Of a DNA stretch of 64,000 bases, positions 1 to 11,482 are shown one piece after another. Made by a program: the position numbers and the translations under genes. Under the pieces are notes generated by a model. It searched no databases and was not told the origin of the DNA. It saw only the letters and a list, made by a program, of their open reading frames with translations. The DNA is from Pseudoips prasinana. Taxonomy: Eukaryota; Arthropoda; Insecta; Lepidoptera; Nolidae. The DNA is taken from the NCBI GenBank assembly GCA_951640165.1, contig OX621247.1, positions 25,890,001-25,954,000 of the forward strand, written 5' to 3'. Within the stretch, counting starts at the first letter, position 1; every line of letters begins with the position of its first letter.

Positions 1-93
1 ATATAAGAGGAATTGTGATTGTGTCAGTGTATTAGATGGCGGTAGGTGTGAGAGTAAAATAAAATAAATAAATAAAATAAAAAAAACTTTAGA

Positions 94-376
94 GGTGTCA
101 AGGGACACCCGGATGGAACAAAGTTATTTCTTATTATTTATTATGTACAAAAAACCTGTATACACTCAACAAAAATAATCGTCGCGACACCACACTGTTC
201 AATGCGAAATAGAAATGAAAATATCTGGCTTGCTTTCTATAAGAGAGAGAGAGAGAGAGACAGAGAAACATGCGCACGCCGCACAGCTGCAAAAAGTGTC
301 GTGACAACTTTTCGTAAGATTTTTTTCCGTCTAAACCCCCCTTTCACAACGCGCGATAAGGAACTTTGTTCCAAAA
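94..376 (+). repeat. Unclassified ~285-bp repeat X, copy 1, with internal (GA)n
   Basis: Starts with the small palindrome GGTGTCaaggGACACC and ends GGAACTTTGTTCCAAAA. It matches 12961-13240 in inverted orientation over its whole length, including a (GA)n tract at 243-262. GGAACAAAGTT occurs near one end and AACTTTGTTCC at the other. Confidence 0.75.
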
Positions 377-612
377 GGTTTTTATTCACGTAGTCTTTCA
401 AAAAGCGCTTGTAAATAGTCAGAACATGTTTGTAGTAATATAGTTGTATGTATACATTATTATTTCTAGTTACATAGATATTTAGGTACACGGATTGTAT
501 GAAAACATTTATAAAATGTATTTTATAATAGCAATTAGATTTAGCTAGCTTGTATTAAGTTATTGTAAAAGAGATTATGTTTGAGTTTAATTATCAAAAT
601 TTATAGTTTTAG
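377..612 (-). mobile_element. 5'-truncated CR1/Jockey-like LINE 3' end
   Basis: Begins at the LINE's A-rich end (AAAAGGTTTTTATTCACGTA) and matches, in opposite orientation, the 3' UTR end at 3050-3290. No coding part is present. Confidence 0.7.
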
Positions 613-846
613 CTATATGGATGAGAGTGGATGTAAATGTGTGTTTACTTAGCGAGTATTCTATTCTTAGCGAGTATTCTATTACAAATGGTACAACATA
701 GAAAAGATAAAAGACGGCCACATGCAAATAACATCAAAAATATTTGTCATAAATACAGCTTGTAAAGCTGTTTTTATTTATTTTCTAATTTACTCTCAAA
801 AGTGACCGCCTGTTTACAAATCTGTAATTATTAATTTTATTGTAAA
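613..846. other. Unassigned AT-rich stretch with an 18-bp direct repeat
   Basis: Contains two head-to-tail copies of CTTAGCGAGTATTCTATT at 648-683. Nothing else recognised. Confidence 0.6.
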
Positions 847-1152
847 CTAGTTGTGCCCCGCGGTTTTACTTGCGTCAAATTTTATAAATTATCACAGCTC
901 CTCCCCCGTAGGTGATAGCGTGATAATATGTAGCCTATATATTGACCTGAGCTCTTAGTAATATTCATGCAAAATTTGAAGTAAATCCATGCAGTACTTT
1001 TTGAGTTTACCCCGGACATACATACAGACAAACAGATAAACAGACAAAAATTCTAAAAACTATATTTTTGGCTTCAATATCGACTGTAGATCACGCCCCA
1101 AGTATCCTTTTTAAAAATATTCAATGTACAGTTTTGACTTTCCTACGATTTT
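847..1152 (-). mobile_element. Short Helitron-like element, type G, copy 1
   Basis: On the minus strand it ends with a CGCGG-type hairpin, then GGGCACAACTAG and a host T, as Helitrons do (3' hairpin plus CTAG, inserted between A and T). The body contains GGAGGAGCTGTGATAA and TCAAAAAGTACTGCATGG. First of three same-direction copies. Confidence 0.75.
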
Positions 1153-1160
1153 ATTACATG

Positions 1161-1299
1161 TACAGACGCCAGCACATCAAGCTACCCCAATCTGTCAAAT
1201 GTCCTTAATTGAAAGTGAACCTTATGATTATGTGATAAAGTTGCAAATATATAAAAGAAATTTTACATATTGGGGTAGCTGGATGTGCTGGCGTCTGTA
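1161..1299. mobile_element. MITE alpha, copy 1 (TA-flanked, long terminal inverted repeats)
   Basis: Terminal repeats CAGACGCCAGCACATC and AGCTACCCCAATCTGTCAAAT-like arms at both ends, with TA on each side. About 139 bp with both TAs. TA target and terminal repeats suggest a Tc1/mariner-type non-autonomous element. Confidence 0.8.
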
Positions 1300-1408
1300 C
1301 CTATATAGATGCTTGGTTTCTGTTTTGGTATGTTTTGTGTCGTGTCGTTTGTATTGGCTTTTTTTTGTGCAATATGTACCGACACATGTTTGAAATCATA
1401 TTATTTTA

Positions 1409-1694
1409 CTAGCTGTGCCCCGCGGTTTAACTCGCGTTAAACTTTAGCCTATAACTGTAGCCTATATTTTGACCCGACCACTAAGTAATATGCATGCAAA
1501 ATTTGAAGTTAATCCATGTAGTACTTTTTGAGTTTACCCCGGACATACATAAAGACAAACAGATAAACAGACAAAAATTCTAAAAACTATATTTTTGGCT
1601 TCGATATCGACTGCAGATAACGCCCCAAGTATCCTTTAAAAAAATATTCAATGTATAGTTTTGACTTTCCTACGATTTTATTACATGTATATAG
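1409..1694 (-). mobile_element. Helitron-like type G, copy 2 (internal deletion)
   Basis: Same orientation and ends as 847-1152 but lacks the GGAGGAGCTGTGATAA block. The flanking ~105 bp (TATAGATGCTTGGTTTCTG onward, 1303-1408) is repeated after it at 1690-1795, showing tandem duplication rather than separate insertion. Confidence 0.75.
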
Positions 1695-1795
1695 ATGCTT
1701 GGTTTCTGCTTTGGTATGTTTTTGTGTCGTGTCGTTTGTATTGTGTTTTTTTTGTGCAATATGTACCGGCACATGTTTGAAATTATATTATTTTA

Positions 1796-2112
1796 CTAGC
1801 TGTGCCCCGCTGTTTAACCAGCGTTAAACTTTATAAATTATCACAGCTCCTCCCCGTAGGCGATAGCGTGATAATATGTAGCCTATATTTTGACCCGACC
1901 ACTAAGTAATATGCATGCAAAATTTGAAGTTAATCCATGTAGTACTTTTTGAGTTTTGTCCGGACATAAATACAGACACACAGATAAACAGACAAAAATT
2001 CTAAAAACTATATTTTTGCCTTCGATATCGATTGTTGTACACGGCCCCGGTATCCTTTTTAAAAAATATTCAATGTACAGTTTTGACTCTCCTACGATTT
2101 TATTATATGTGT
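1796..2112 (-). mobile_element. Helitron-like type G, copy 3
   Basis: Ends CTAG at 1796-1799 after the GC hairpin; near full length. Third unit of the 0.85-2.1 kb block. Confidence 0.75.
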
Positions 2113-2180
2113 AGGTAGATAATAATTATTATAAAAAGTCACTAACTCACATGGGTAGGTACCAATATTCAAGTTCGGTA

Positions 2181-2240
2181 TTAAGTCTTCTATAATCACA
2201 GTCAATACGTATTGACCGTGATAGATTATAGAAGACTTAA
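2181..2240. repeat. Inverted duplication with no spacer
   Basis: TTAAGTCTTCTATAAT at the left is mirrored by ATTATAGAAGACTTAA at the right around a centre GTCAATACGTATTGAC. Near-perfect 60-bp palindrome. Confidence 0.8.
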
Positions 2241-2270
2241 GAAGAATACTAATATTTACTGATACTCGAG

Positions 2271-2603
2271 TTGCACGTTATTTGTTGTCGTCTGCGATTT
2301 CAAGATGCAGTAGATATCATTCGGTACCAATTTCCAATCATAATACTCGTACCGTATATCAATGATAAACAATTCTTAAGAGAACTACAAACTAATAAAT
2401 CATTTTTAGGAAATTGTATTAGGTTTTATAACAAGCTTCCTACTCAAATTACTGATCTGCCTGACACAAGTTTTAAAACACATATTAAACGTATACTTAT
2501 GGCTAGGGGTTATTACACCACTAAAGAGTACATCGATGACAAAGACGTCTGGCTCTCACTTCCTACCTGCACATTGCTCGCTGGAGATCTTGTAGCCATA
2601 TAG
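2271..2603 (+). pseudogene. C-terminal remnant of a CR1/Jockey-type LINE ORF2
   Basis: The frame reads FLGNCIRFYNKLPTQI, then SFKTHIKRILMARGYYTTKE and YIDDKDVW. The FYNKLP...K..L...GYY pattern is the conserved end of CR1/Jockey-clade reverse transcriptase proteins. The 5' part is missing, so it is a dead 5'-truncated copy. Confidence 0.75.
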
Positions 2604-3295
2604 ACATGACTGATCTGCTGTGTTACGTGAACTATCTGTAAATGATTGCTATCATATACTTAATTTAAAATTATTGACTCTGTCTCAAAATGAATAATGT
2701 TATTGTTTCGAAGTTTTTCTTTTGTATACCTAAATATAATCTAAAATAATAAGCATTCAGACAACCGATCGAGCATATATTGTGTTTGCCTACTAAATAA
2801 TTACTCTAATTGGACCAAATCCCGTGTTCATGCCCGCTTGAGTATGTTTCGCCGGACCGTCTCAACTGGGTCGTGTTGAAACCGGTAGTAGATGAACCCA
2901 CTGAGTTTGTTTCGCTGGGTCTTCTCAGTTGGGGCGCATTGGATCCGGTGGTAGCATTAAAGCGCGACCGTCGTTATTAACACAAGGTCCGTCATAATAA
3001 TAATACCTTTAATATAGACAGAACCATTGACAATATGTAGTAAAAATATTAGACTTAAACTAGATAATTAAACATAATATCTTGACAATAACTTGATACG
3101 AGCTAGCTAAATATCATTTCTGTAATAAAATAAATTTTATAAATGTTTTCATACAAGATGTACCTAAATATCTATGTTACTAGAAATAATATCTAATGTA
3201 TACAACTATATTACTACAAACATGTTCTGACTATTTACAAGCGCTTTTTTAAAGTCTACGTGAATAAAAACCTTTTTTATTTTATTTACAGTTGA
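2604..3295 (+). mobile_element. 3' UTR of the CR1/Jockey-like LINE
   Basis: Runs from the ORF2 stop to GTCTACGTGAATAAAAACC at 3255-3273. Its last part is repeated at 377-612 and 39176-39530 in reverse. It holds an imperfect ~63-bp tandem duplication at 2832-2957 (GTTTCGCCGG...CCGGTAGTAG and GTTTCGCTGG...CCGGTGGTAG). Confidence 0.7.
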
Positions 3296-4173
3296 TGATA
3301 ATCTTTTAATGGTTCATGACGTAAAGACATTGGTGTCAATTCTGCCTATATATTAATTAAATTGTCTATTACACTAAAGTCCGTGAGAAACGGACGGGCG
3401 GATTCAAACAGAATTTATATAGGACCATTCCGAAAGTTTTCGATACCGAATAAAAATAATATGCAAATTTAGTTGACAAGCCTTTGTTTGTGAATCGAAT
3501 TTAGAAACTAATTTATTCGAAATAAAATCGAGTAACACACATTCAATAAAAATAATAGACTTACATTCGAAATGATAATTACTGCCTACTATGAATGCTC
3601 TCTAAAAAATCATAGAACTTTTCTTTATGACAACTGATTCAAACAAAATTATGGGATCATTCCCAATCAATTCACTTCGGAAAAAAAAATAATTCATTGC
3701 GAGCCAATGCTCCCGAACGGGAGAAGAGAAAAAAAATATGAATTCTAAATTCAATTTAAAAACAAAAGAGAAAATTGCTCACATAACTACATAAAAAAAT
3801 AGACATACAGTCGAAGTGATAACGACATCCGTATGAAGACGATTAAAAAAAATGTTTATTTGATCAATGTCAGAATCATGGCTAGTAATTAGAACATTTA
3901 TATTACCAGAGAGTCCAGTGATTCAGTGCATCGATTGAAACGATGACGCGATACGAGATGTCAAACTGTTTGTTACTTGTGAGTAGATACAATTTTCGAG
4001 GCATTCTTAGAAATTAACCGACTTTAAAAGAAGAGGTTACCAACTGCATAGTTTTTGTATGTGTACGCGATTTCTCCGTTGTTTGGGAAGCGATTATGAC
4101 ATATATAATATAGGTGGTTAGTATCATTCGATTTTAAAGAACAATTTAATAAACGATTATAACATATATAACA
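3296..4173. other. Unassigned, possibly old ~225-bp duplication
   Basis: Two weakly similar blocks at about 3400-3615 and 3635-3845 both begin GATTCAAAC and share GGATCATTCC-like and AATAATAGACTTACA-like stretches. No coding sequence seen. Confidence 0.35.
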
Positions 4174-4345
4174 CTAGCTGTGCCCCGCGGTTTTACCCGC
4201 GTAAAACATTATAAATTATAGCCTATGTGCTATTCGGATATATAAGCTATATTAGTACAAATCATCAAAATCCGTTCCGTAGTTTTTGGGTGAAAGAGTA
4301 ACAAACACACACTCACAAACTTTCGCCTTTATAATATAAGTGTGA
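4174..4345 (-). mobile_element. Short Helitron-like element, type D (Lep1-like), copy 1
   Basis: Read on the minus strand it starts TCACACTTATATTATAAAGG and ends with hairpin GCGGGTAAAACCGC then GGGCACAGCTAG, flanked by A and T. This is the canonical Helitron boundary pattern and resembles the Lep1-type elements known from Lepidoptera. Confidence 0.8.
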
Positions 4346-4391
4346 TAGTGACTCCATCTTTGATATAGTAATAATAATATCTTATTATTAA

Positions 4392-4713
4392 CTAGCTGTG
4401 CCGGCCTGTGCCCCGCGGTTTTACCCGCGTTAAACTTTATAAATTATTACAGCTCCTCCCCCGTAGGTGATAGCGTAATAATATGTAGCCTATATGTTGA
4501 CCCGACCTCTTAGTAATATTCATGAAAAATTTCAAGTAAATCCATGCATTACTTTTTGAACTTACCCCGGACATACATACAGACAAACAGACAAAAATCT
4601 AAAAACTATATTTTTGGCTTCGATATCGATAGTAGATCATGCCCCAAGTATCCTTTAAAAAAAATCATCAATGTACAGTTTTGACTTTCCTACAATTTTA
4701 TTATATGTATAGA
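4392..4713 (-). mobile_element. Helitron-like type G, copy 4
   Basis: Starts (minus strand) TCTATACATATAATAAAATT and ends CTAG at 4392. A local 11-bp duplication (CTGTGCCGGCCTGTGCC) interrupts its terminal region. Confidence 0.75.
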
Positions 4714-5279
4714 TATGAGCACTGTTTAAAATTGAGTACTGGGGCACTAACGTGAAAAGATATAATCAACAACTTAAAAACTGATCATCTAATAAATATT
4801 AAGGGGCTGACAAGAGCCAAACAGGTTTCTTACGTAGGTTTTTAGCCAATACTTCTCTGCTTACCGCGCTTAAAACATGTATATGTCCAATTTGACTATA
4901 TAGGCATTAAGAACTTCATTGATTTTAAAACTGTATTCAACTACTGTTACGAAAAGATTACGGTCATTCTAAAAAAAATTGAAGGATTTCAAAAAGTTAC
5001 CCCTCTGTATGAACCGTAAAATTATAATTAGTGTAATTTATGAAAAATATTTTTTTTGTCTTAGATTTGTCATATATTTTATATTTTGCCCGCGGTTAAT
5101 TATTTTATAATTTTTTCTCCTGTGTTTAAATAATTTTGATAGTATCATGTTTGTTCCATATAAATGGCACCCGTATGATGTTATAATGCTTATATACTAA
5201 TTTTCATTTATCGGTAAAAGCGGGGGTTGTCAGCCTCAACAAATAAAATGATGATGATGATGAGTTTTATTGCGTATTT

Positions 5280-5542
5280 GTAAAAACCGGCCAAGTGCGA
5301 CTCGTAATCGCGCACGAAGGGTTCCGTAACATTATCTATAAAAATGAACAAAAAAAATCACGTTTGTTGTATGCCCCCTTAAATATTATTTATAGCCGGA
5401 ACAGAAATACATAATCTGTGAAAATTTCAACTGTCTAACTATCACGGTTCATGAGATACGGCCTGGTGACAGACGGGCAGACAGACAGCGAAGTCTTAGT
5501 AATAGGGTCCCGTTTTACCCTTAGGGTAAGGGACCCTAAAAA
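5280..5542 (+). repeat. Abundant lepidopteran interspersed repeat (CCGGCCAAGTGCGA type)
   Basis: From AAAAACCGGCCAAGTGCGAC through TTCATGAGATACGGCCTGG to AGGGTAAGGGACCCTAAAAA. The sequence is recognisable from many moth and butterfly genomes; its class is not settled here. Confidence 0.75.
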
Positions 5543-6778
5543 TGGCTAGTGTTGGAATACCACTAGTCTATAAATGCGTTAAAGATGTATAAACAAATAG
5601 TAGGTGCTCAAACAAGCTAGATTGCCTTAAAATTGCAAGTCGGTCAGGAGCAACATATGCCTAGAAACAGGTCCTAGCAACAAGAACTACTAGATGTCAC
5701 ATACATAATGTTAAAAATAGCTGTTTCTGGCTTGTGCCGTCGAAATAACGAAGAAAAGCAAAATTATGACCTTTGATTTATAACTTTTCTCTAGCATAAG
5801 CTCATGAAACTCATGATGTATTTTAGGTATTTTTTTTAATGCGGTACAGTATTTAAGGTAGTAATCTCAAAACCTCGTGTTTTAGGTTCGATTTACGCCC
5901 ATGACAACCATTTGTATGATGCATTCATAATTGTTTTATTACTAATCAGAGCTTTTTTTTTAAACGTGGGGTTAATCCTGTCAACTTTATCTCAACCAAC
6001 TTCAGAAGGTGCCAGAAAGTTATGCCGTTTAATAACAGTTCTTCATCTGTGACTCCATTTCACCCTTATCATAAATTATATTAATAGATATACATAATAT
6101 TATTTAGTTGTTCAATGTAGTTAAAGTATAATATTAAGTTGTCATGTTATTTAATGTTAAAGGCACGATGGGGTTGGCATATCGGTTTAGATAAAAACCC
6201 CCAGATAAAAAGAGACTAAAAAAAAAGAACTAATTTTTCTAATATTTTATAATTTCTTTAAATTATGTTGGGACTATAATTTGGTGATAAAGTATTTGCT
6301 ACGTAAACGGCTCCCATTTTATAGGCAATATACTCTACTCAATAGGGGGATATATGTATCTGTAATTACAATACAATAAGTCATTTACACAAGTATATAG
6401 AACATAAGGTGGTATAATGTGTAAAAGATTTTAAGTAATTGGCATGTCTCAAGAGACAAAATAATCATGATTTGGCATACACAAACTATTTGAAGAAAGT
6501 CCAGCCTCCAATTGGGGACGGCAAAATTTTGTGTAATTTAAACCATCTTTATGTTAATGTTTCGAAATGTAATAGACTTAACATTTTATATATTAACATT
6601 ACTGAAGAGATCGTGAGCCATGAGGATTTTTAGCATTTGACTATGATCCATGGAACCAATTAATTAACATCTTAAGACTAGAGTCTGCTTAGGGCCATAT
6701 AGGCCCTTAGGCCCATAGGCTTATTTTTACACAAGTTTTTTTTTTATATAAAATAAGCATGTGAAATGTATTTAATAT
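5543..6778. other. No gene recognised
   Basis: AT-rich, no repeat family assigned. A short open frame at 6439-6633 has no recognisable domain and no splice context. Confidence 0.5.
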
Positions 6779-6919
6779 GTCCAGACGCCACCACATCAAG
6801 CTACTCCAATCTGTCAAATTTTCCCAATTGAAAGTGAACCTTATACTTATGTGATAAAGTTGAAAATCGATGAAAAGTAATTTGACAGATTGGGGTAGGT
6901 GGATGTGCTGGCGTCTGTA
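6779..6919. mobile_element. MITE alpha, copy 2
   Basis: Same arms as 1161-1299 with a mutated left end (CCAGACGCCACCACATC). Confidence 0.75.
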
Positions 6920-6971
6920 CATCTTGGGTAGGTTTACCCAAGATGTATAGACGCCAGCACATCCACCTACC
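6894..6971. repeat. Inverted duplication of the MITE alpha end
   Basis: 37-bp arms (6894-6930 and 6935-6971) with one mismatch and a 4-nt spacer. The right arm duplicates, inverted, the end of the MITE plus ~10 bp of flank. Confidence 0.85.
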
Positions 6972-7093
6972 TATCGGAAAACATTTTTAGCTCACGTCAT
7001 CTTTCCGGTATGTTGATTTTAGAAGTTATTGCTAATTATCGGTTAGGTACCTACATGCAAGCTAAACCGCGAGCAACAGGTAACAATATATTT

Positions 7094-7317
7094 CATCATG
7101 TCAGCCAAAGTACGTCCACTGCTGGACAAAAGCCTCCCCATAGAATGGGGGTATTCCATAATCGCCACGCTTGGCTTACGGGTTGGCGATCGCAGTTTGA
7201 TGGTCATAGTTCACAGAAAAACGCTGCTGCCGTTCTTTGGTAGGTATTCCTTCGTTCGATTACTACGCCCCTCACCGGATGAGATGGGGGATAATATTCT
7301 ATTCCGTCATATGCCGT
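7094..7317 (-). mobile_element. RTE-like LINE/SINE 3' fragment, family I
   Basis: CATCATGTCAGCC tail then GTCCACTGCTGGACAAAAGC and GGTTGGCGATCGCAG. Related copies lie at 18566, 22063, 48476 and 63803. The (ATC)n-type end marks the element's 3' tail. Confidence 0.65.
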
Positions 7318-7651
7318 TATATATTTATTTTGAAAAATGCTACTCAATCGCCATCATTTAATATCCAACACTGGCTCCATATTTAATTTAAGGTGATGTC
7401 ATATGGTCTAAAACCAGCGGACATTAAAGACGCTTTTAATGATATCTCAATTGTCAAAGTATGATAATGAGTTTGAAAACATGATGAACAGCTGAACATT
7501 TATACATAGGTACTATGACCCTTAGTTTGTATTATACAATCGAATGAGTGGCCCGCGTCTTGGCGTAGGTACTAATGTAGAGTGACAGTTGCTAAAATTC
7601 GACCCAGGCATGGTAGGCTCGAACCTCAAAGAAGGTTCTGGCGCGAGTTAG

Positions 7652-7971
7652 TCTATATACATATAATAAAATCGTAGGAAAGGGAAAACTGTACATTGAA
7701 TATTTTTTTAAAGTATATTTGGGGCGTGATTTACCATCGATATCAAAGCCAAAAAAATATAGTCTTTAGAATTTTTGTCTGTTTATCTGTTTGTCTGTAT
7801 GTATATCCGGGCTAAAATCAAAAAGTACTGCATAGATTTACTTAGAATATTGCAAGATTATTAATAAGAGGTCGGGTCAGCATATAGGCATATTATTATC
7901 ATGCTATAACCTACGGGGGATGAGCTGTGATTCATAAAGTTTAACGCGGGTAAAACCGCGGGGCAAAGTTA
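7652..7971 (+). mobile_element. Helitron-like type G, copy 5 (decayed 3' end)
   Basis: Starts TCTATATACATATAATAAAA and ends with the GCGGGTAAAACCGC hairpin; the terminal CTAG has mutated to AGTT. Confidence 0.7.
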
Positions 7972-9087
7972 TTTAATAATAAAGGACGACGTTAGTTAAG
8001 AAGTTTGAACCGCCAAGTGGGTGCCCTCTGTCGCGGGTTTCTTAGTTTGTAGGCTTATTTGTTTAACGGCTTGAGCCCTCTTACACTTTTATTGTCTGGT
8101 GAAGCAGTGAAAGTATCCTATACTTAGTATAAACGGCACGATCATAACATCCTTTTTACTTCGCCGTAGTCGGGTAAAAAAAATATCGCTTGTTTTCATA
8201 TACTAGAGTCAGCTTAGAAAAAACACTCATAATGAAACTATAAAAGTCCCGTTGTTAGCCATAAGATTTTTTTTACCTACACTACTACTACACTTCATTT
8301 TTGTTGTTTTCAGTTCTACAAATTGTTAACACTACATAAAATCTTCGATCGTAGTTTTTCTGTCTATTAACCTATAACCTAGCTTTAAGCCTGCCGTATT
8401 TGGATATAACAACATTTTATCTGTCTCTCGCTGTTTATTCAATCGACTTTTTATACTACATACGTATGGTTTTTCTATTAGAAAATTATGTACCCTACAA
8501 AGGTTGATCAGAAGCCCTCTTTTTGCCTATATTTGTCCCAAAACTGCCACATTTCGCTAGCGGTTATCCAACTGCAATAAGTTTCCGGCTTTGAACCTCA
8601 GACCAAACCATGTTATAAAGATTTTTTTAACAAGATAAAGATCCCAATGAGTTATGAAATTGTACGAAAATCCCATGTACGTAGCCCATAAGGAGATCCT
8701 GAGTCTGAGGTTTCTCCCGCGTGTATTGCCCCTCGCTAGTGACTAATACCCGTTGAGACTAGCGGCCATGCCGGAAATTCCTGCCTCGGAAAGAATTATT
8801 CCAACATCATTATATTAACTTTCATAGCAATATATATTTTTTATTGTTGCTTAGCGAATCCAGGATACCCAACCATGTGTCTGGCAAAATCAAAGTTTCA
8901 GTTGATAAAGCTGAATTTGAATCAATTAATAATAGCTGTCAGTATAGCGGGACTGTGGTCATTATGAATATTATTTGTAAAGAAAACAATAAATTTGTGG
9001 AACATTTTTTAATTCAAACCAACCGTATTGCCTTATCAAGGCAAGAATAATTAATCTGATAGGCTAGATCATTCCTATACCAAAACG
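7972..9087. other. No gene recognised
   Basis: AT-rich DNA without assignable repeats. The 68-codon frame at 8844-9050 has no family resemblance. Confidence 0.5.
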
Positions 9088-9483
9088 TATACAACATGTA
9101 ACGTAATTAACGCACACCCGCAGACACCCCAATTAGAATATTATGTTGTAATCATAATACATACACTAAATTTTTAATTTGACATGTATATGCATCGTTA
9201 TTTACTAAATTAGTTTCTGGGAATAAAGTTTATTTTTCTTTATTTTGTGTTGAATGATGGAATTTGTATGAATACAAATAAAACTGCGATTTAAAAGTCT
9301 GATTACTTTGACTTACAGTCCATTTGTTTTGACTGAACAGGGTTAAAATAACGGTAATTTCCCTACTTTAAATTATTTTGTAATAAAAAAATACCCATAT
9401 TAAAAATGATATAGATGGATTCAGTAAACGGTTCTGAACAAACTATTTTCAGGATGTGCGTTAATTAAGTTACATGTTGTATA
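9088..9483. mobile_element. MITE with 29-bp terminal inverted repeats
   Basis: Left end TATACAACATGTAACGTAAT and right end (reverse) TATACAACATGTAACTTAAT continue alike to GCACA, one mismatch in 29. About 396 bp, AT-rich and non-coding inside. Confidence 0.75.
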
Positions 9484-11407
9484 ATAATTTTCATCCCCTT
9501 TCATACCCTTTCCATCTGGGTTAGCGTGGTAGAATAGAGGGACTCAAGACAACATTCTTCAAATGACACGTGGTGAGACTGATATATTTCTGGACGTTTT
9601 TTTAACAAACACTGCAAAAATCTACTTTGACATATTAGTAAAGTTTGTGAATTTATTGATGAGCATAAAAAATCCTCCGCACTTTCTCTGCTGAGAAACA
9701 GAGAACAGGTTACACGGCGAGAAGTGCAATTCTTTTAGTAAAAGAAAATATTTTATTTATTTTTATTCCAAGCTTTACATTAAAATTTTGTGAAGCTTAA
9801 GGATAACAGTACAGAAAAAAAACTCGTATCATATATTTTAAAGTATAAAACCGCAACATGTATTACCAAGGAAGTTTGCCTCCGAATACAATTAACGTTG
9901 AAACGTAAAATGTGTAACAACTGACAAACAATTAGTTAAAAAGACATCACCTTGAGTGAATAGCAAAGTTAACCTTAAAAATCAGTTCCTCGCAACAATT
10001 TCCTAATGCGAATCGTAAATCGTTCACTGGACTCCCGTTTTACTTAACAAGATGTTCAACATTAGAATTCTTTCATCGTGTGAGGAAGGCATGAGGAAAA
10101 TTTGCCGACATGAGGCCGGCCATACAAACGTCCTCATACAGTACGTCGGCACCAGAATCTTTGATGATGTATGAACAAAATACAGGGTTTTAGGTAACTA
10201 TTGGAAAACTTCTTAACTTCTGATACGCAACATGAGAAAACATAGTTAGATTCGATTAGATTAGAATTCTCTATACCATGTGAATCGTATAGAATACAGA
10301 ATTATATTTAAAAAGTTTAATTTACCAACAAAACTGAACAAAATGTAAAAACATAAACTTTCGTATTCCATTTAGTGGTATATATAGGTATTATCATGTG
10401 TAGGTGTAGTGGTTTATATAAATGCATCATCAATTCATAAGCATCTCTCGAGAGATAACCATAACTATAAATAAATCTTATATGCCGTGTAGGTAAGATA
10501 ACCAATCAATGTCATTTATACACCAGCTATAAAATTTCATGACACAATTTACGCTTAGTTGAAGATATTCAATAAAAAATCCCGTTTAGAATTATGAAAT
10601 AGTTTCGTTGTTTAGTGATTTTTCTGATTCATTTCTTTCCTCTTTAAATAGTGCTTTTGTACGTCTTATTTCATCGTATTTATTTATATCCTGATAGATA
10701 TGGTTGACTGACCCACACCGAAACGTGTTATTGGATTTTTTTTGCGTTTTATTATCAGTAGCAGCCGTATTCAGAAAGTTCATAATATCCCATGCCTCAG
10801 AAAGCACGTAACTCAAAGACTATACGAGTGAAGGAATAGAAATAACTACCGTTTCAATGAGCCTGCAAAAATGATTACTGGCATTTTACGGAATTAAAAA
10901 CTATCACATGCAAATAAGAGATGGTGATTTCCATGAAAATTAGTCTGAAATTAAAATTCGTTTGAAAATATGCTTATTTATATCGTTGTTTCAGAGGTTT
11001 ACCGCAAGTTACCTACATTTTATTACAATTATAATATTGTTTCCTTAAATGTAGGCGCACTTGATCTATTATACTTACTGTTGTGTAATGTATGTATTTT
11101 TGAAAGGCAGGGGTCAAGTTTGTTTTTATTTAAATTGGTGTTTTAGTTTAAATGGATGACTGAGGAAAATGTCATATCATGTTACGGAAGATCCGCTTAT
11201 ACTCGTAGTTGATTTACATAGTTACGGAAATTTATCATTTTGTTTTAGTTTACTAATGTAATTCACATTTACGAGTTCCACTAAGGTATTGTGAAAACCT
11301 TGCCTGTAATTTTGTACAGTTTTAATAAAAAGAAAACGTTGTATGGTTTTTTGAAATCACGATCTAAGTGAAACTTTGTCTCTTACGCCGGAATTTTTTT
11401 TTCTTAC
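9484..11407. other. No gene recognised
   Basis: Mostly unique-looking AT-rich sequence. The minus-strand frame at 10592-10816 (74 codons) has a fairly protein-like composition but no recognisable family, and neither flank offers a clear exon structure. Confidence 0.4.
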
Positions 11408-11482
11408 AAAAGACAACGCCCGCACTAAGGAATTTAATTCCGGTGTCGCGGGGTACTTTATACACACAAATTACATCCAGCA
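11408..11482 (-). mobile_element. SINE J tail fragment
   Basis: GACAACGCCCGCACTAAGGA and GTCGCGGGGTACTTT match the 3' body of the SINE J copies at 26630 and 35008. Confidence 0.7.

Noticed and set aside
237..491. Frame ending in a run of SLSLSLSL
   Set aside because: Product of the (GA)n microsatellite in repeat X.
10592..10816. 74-codon minus-strand frame with protein-like composition
   Set aside because: No recognisable family, no splice context and no repeat support; left as unassigned.
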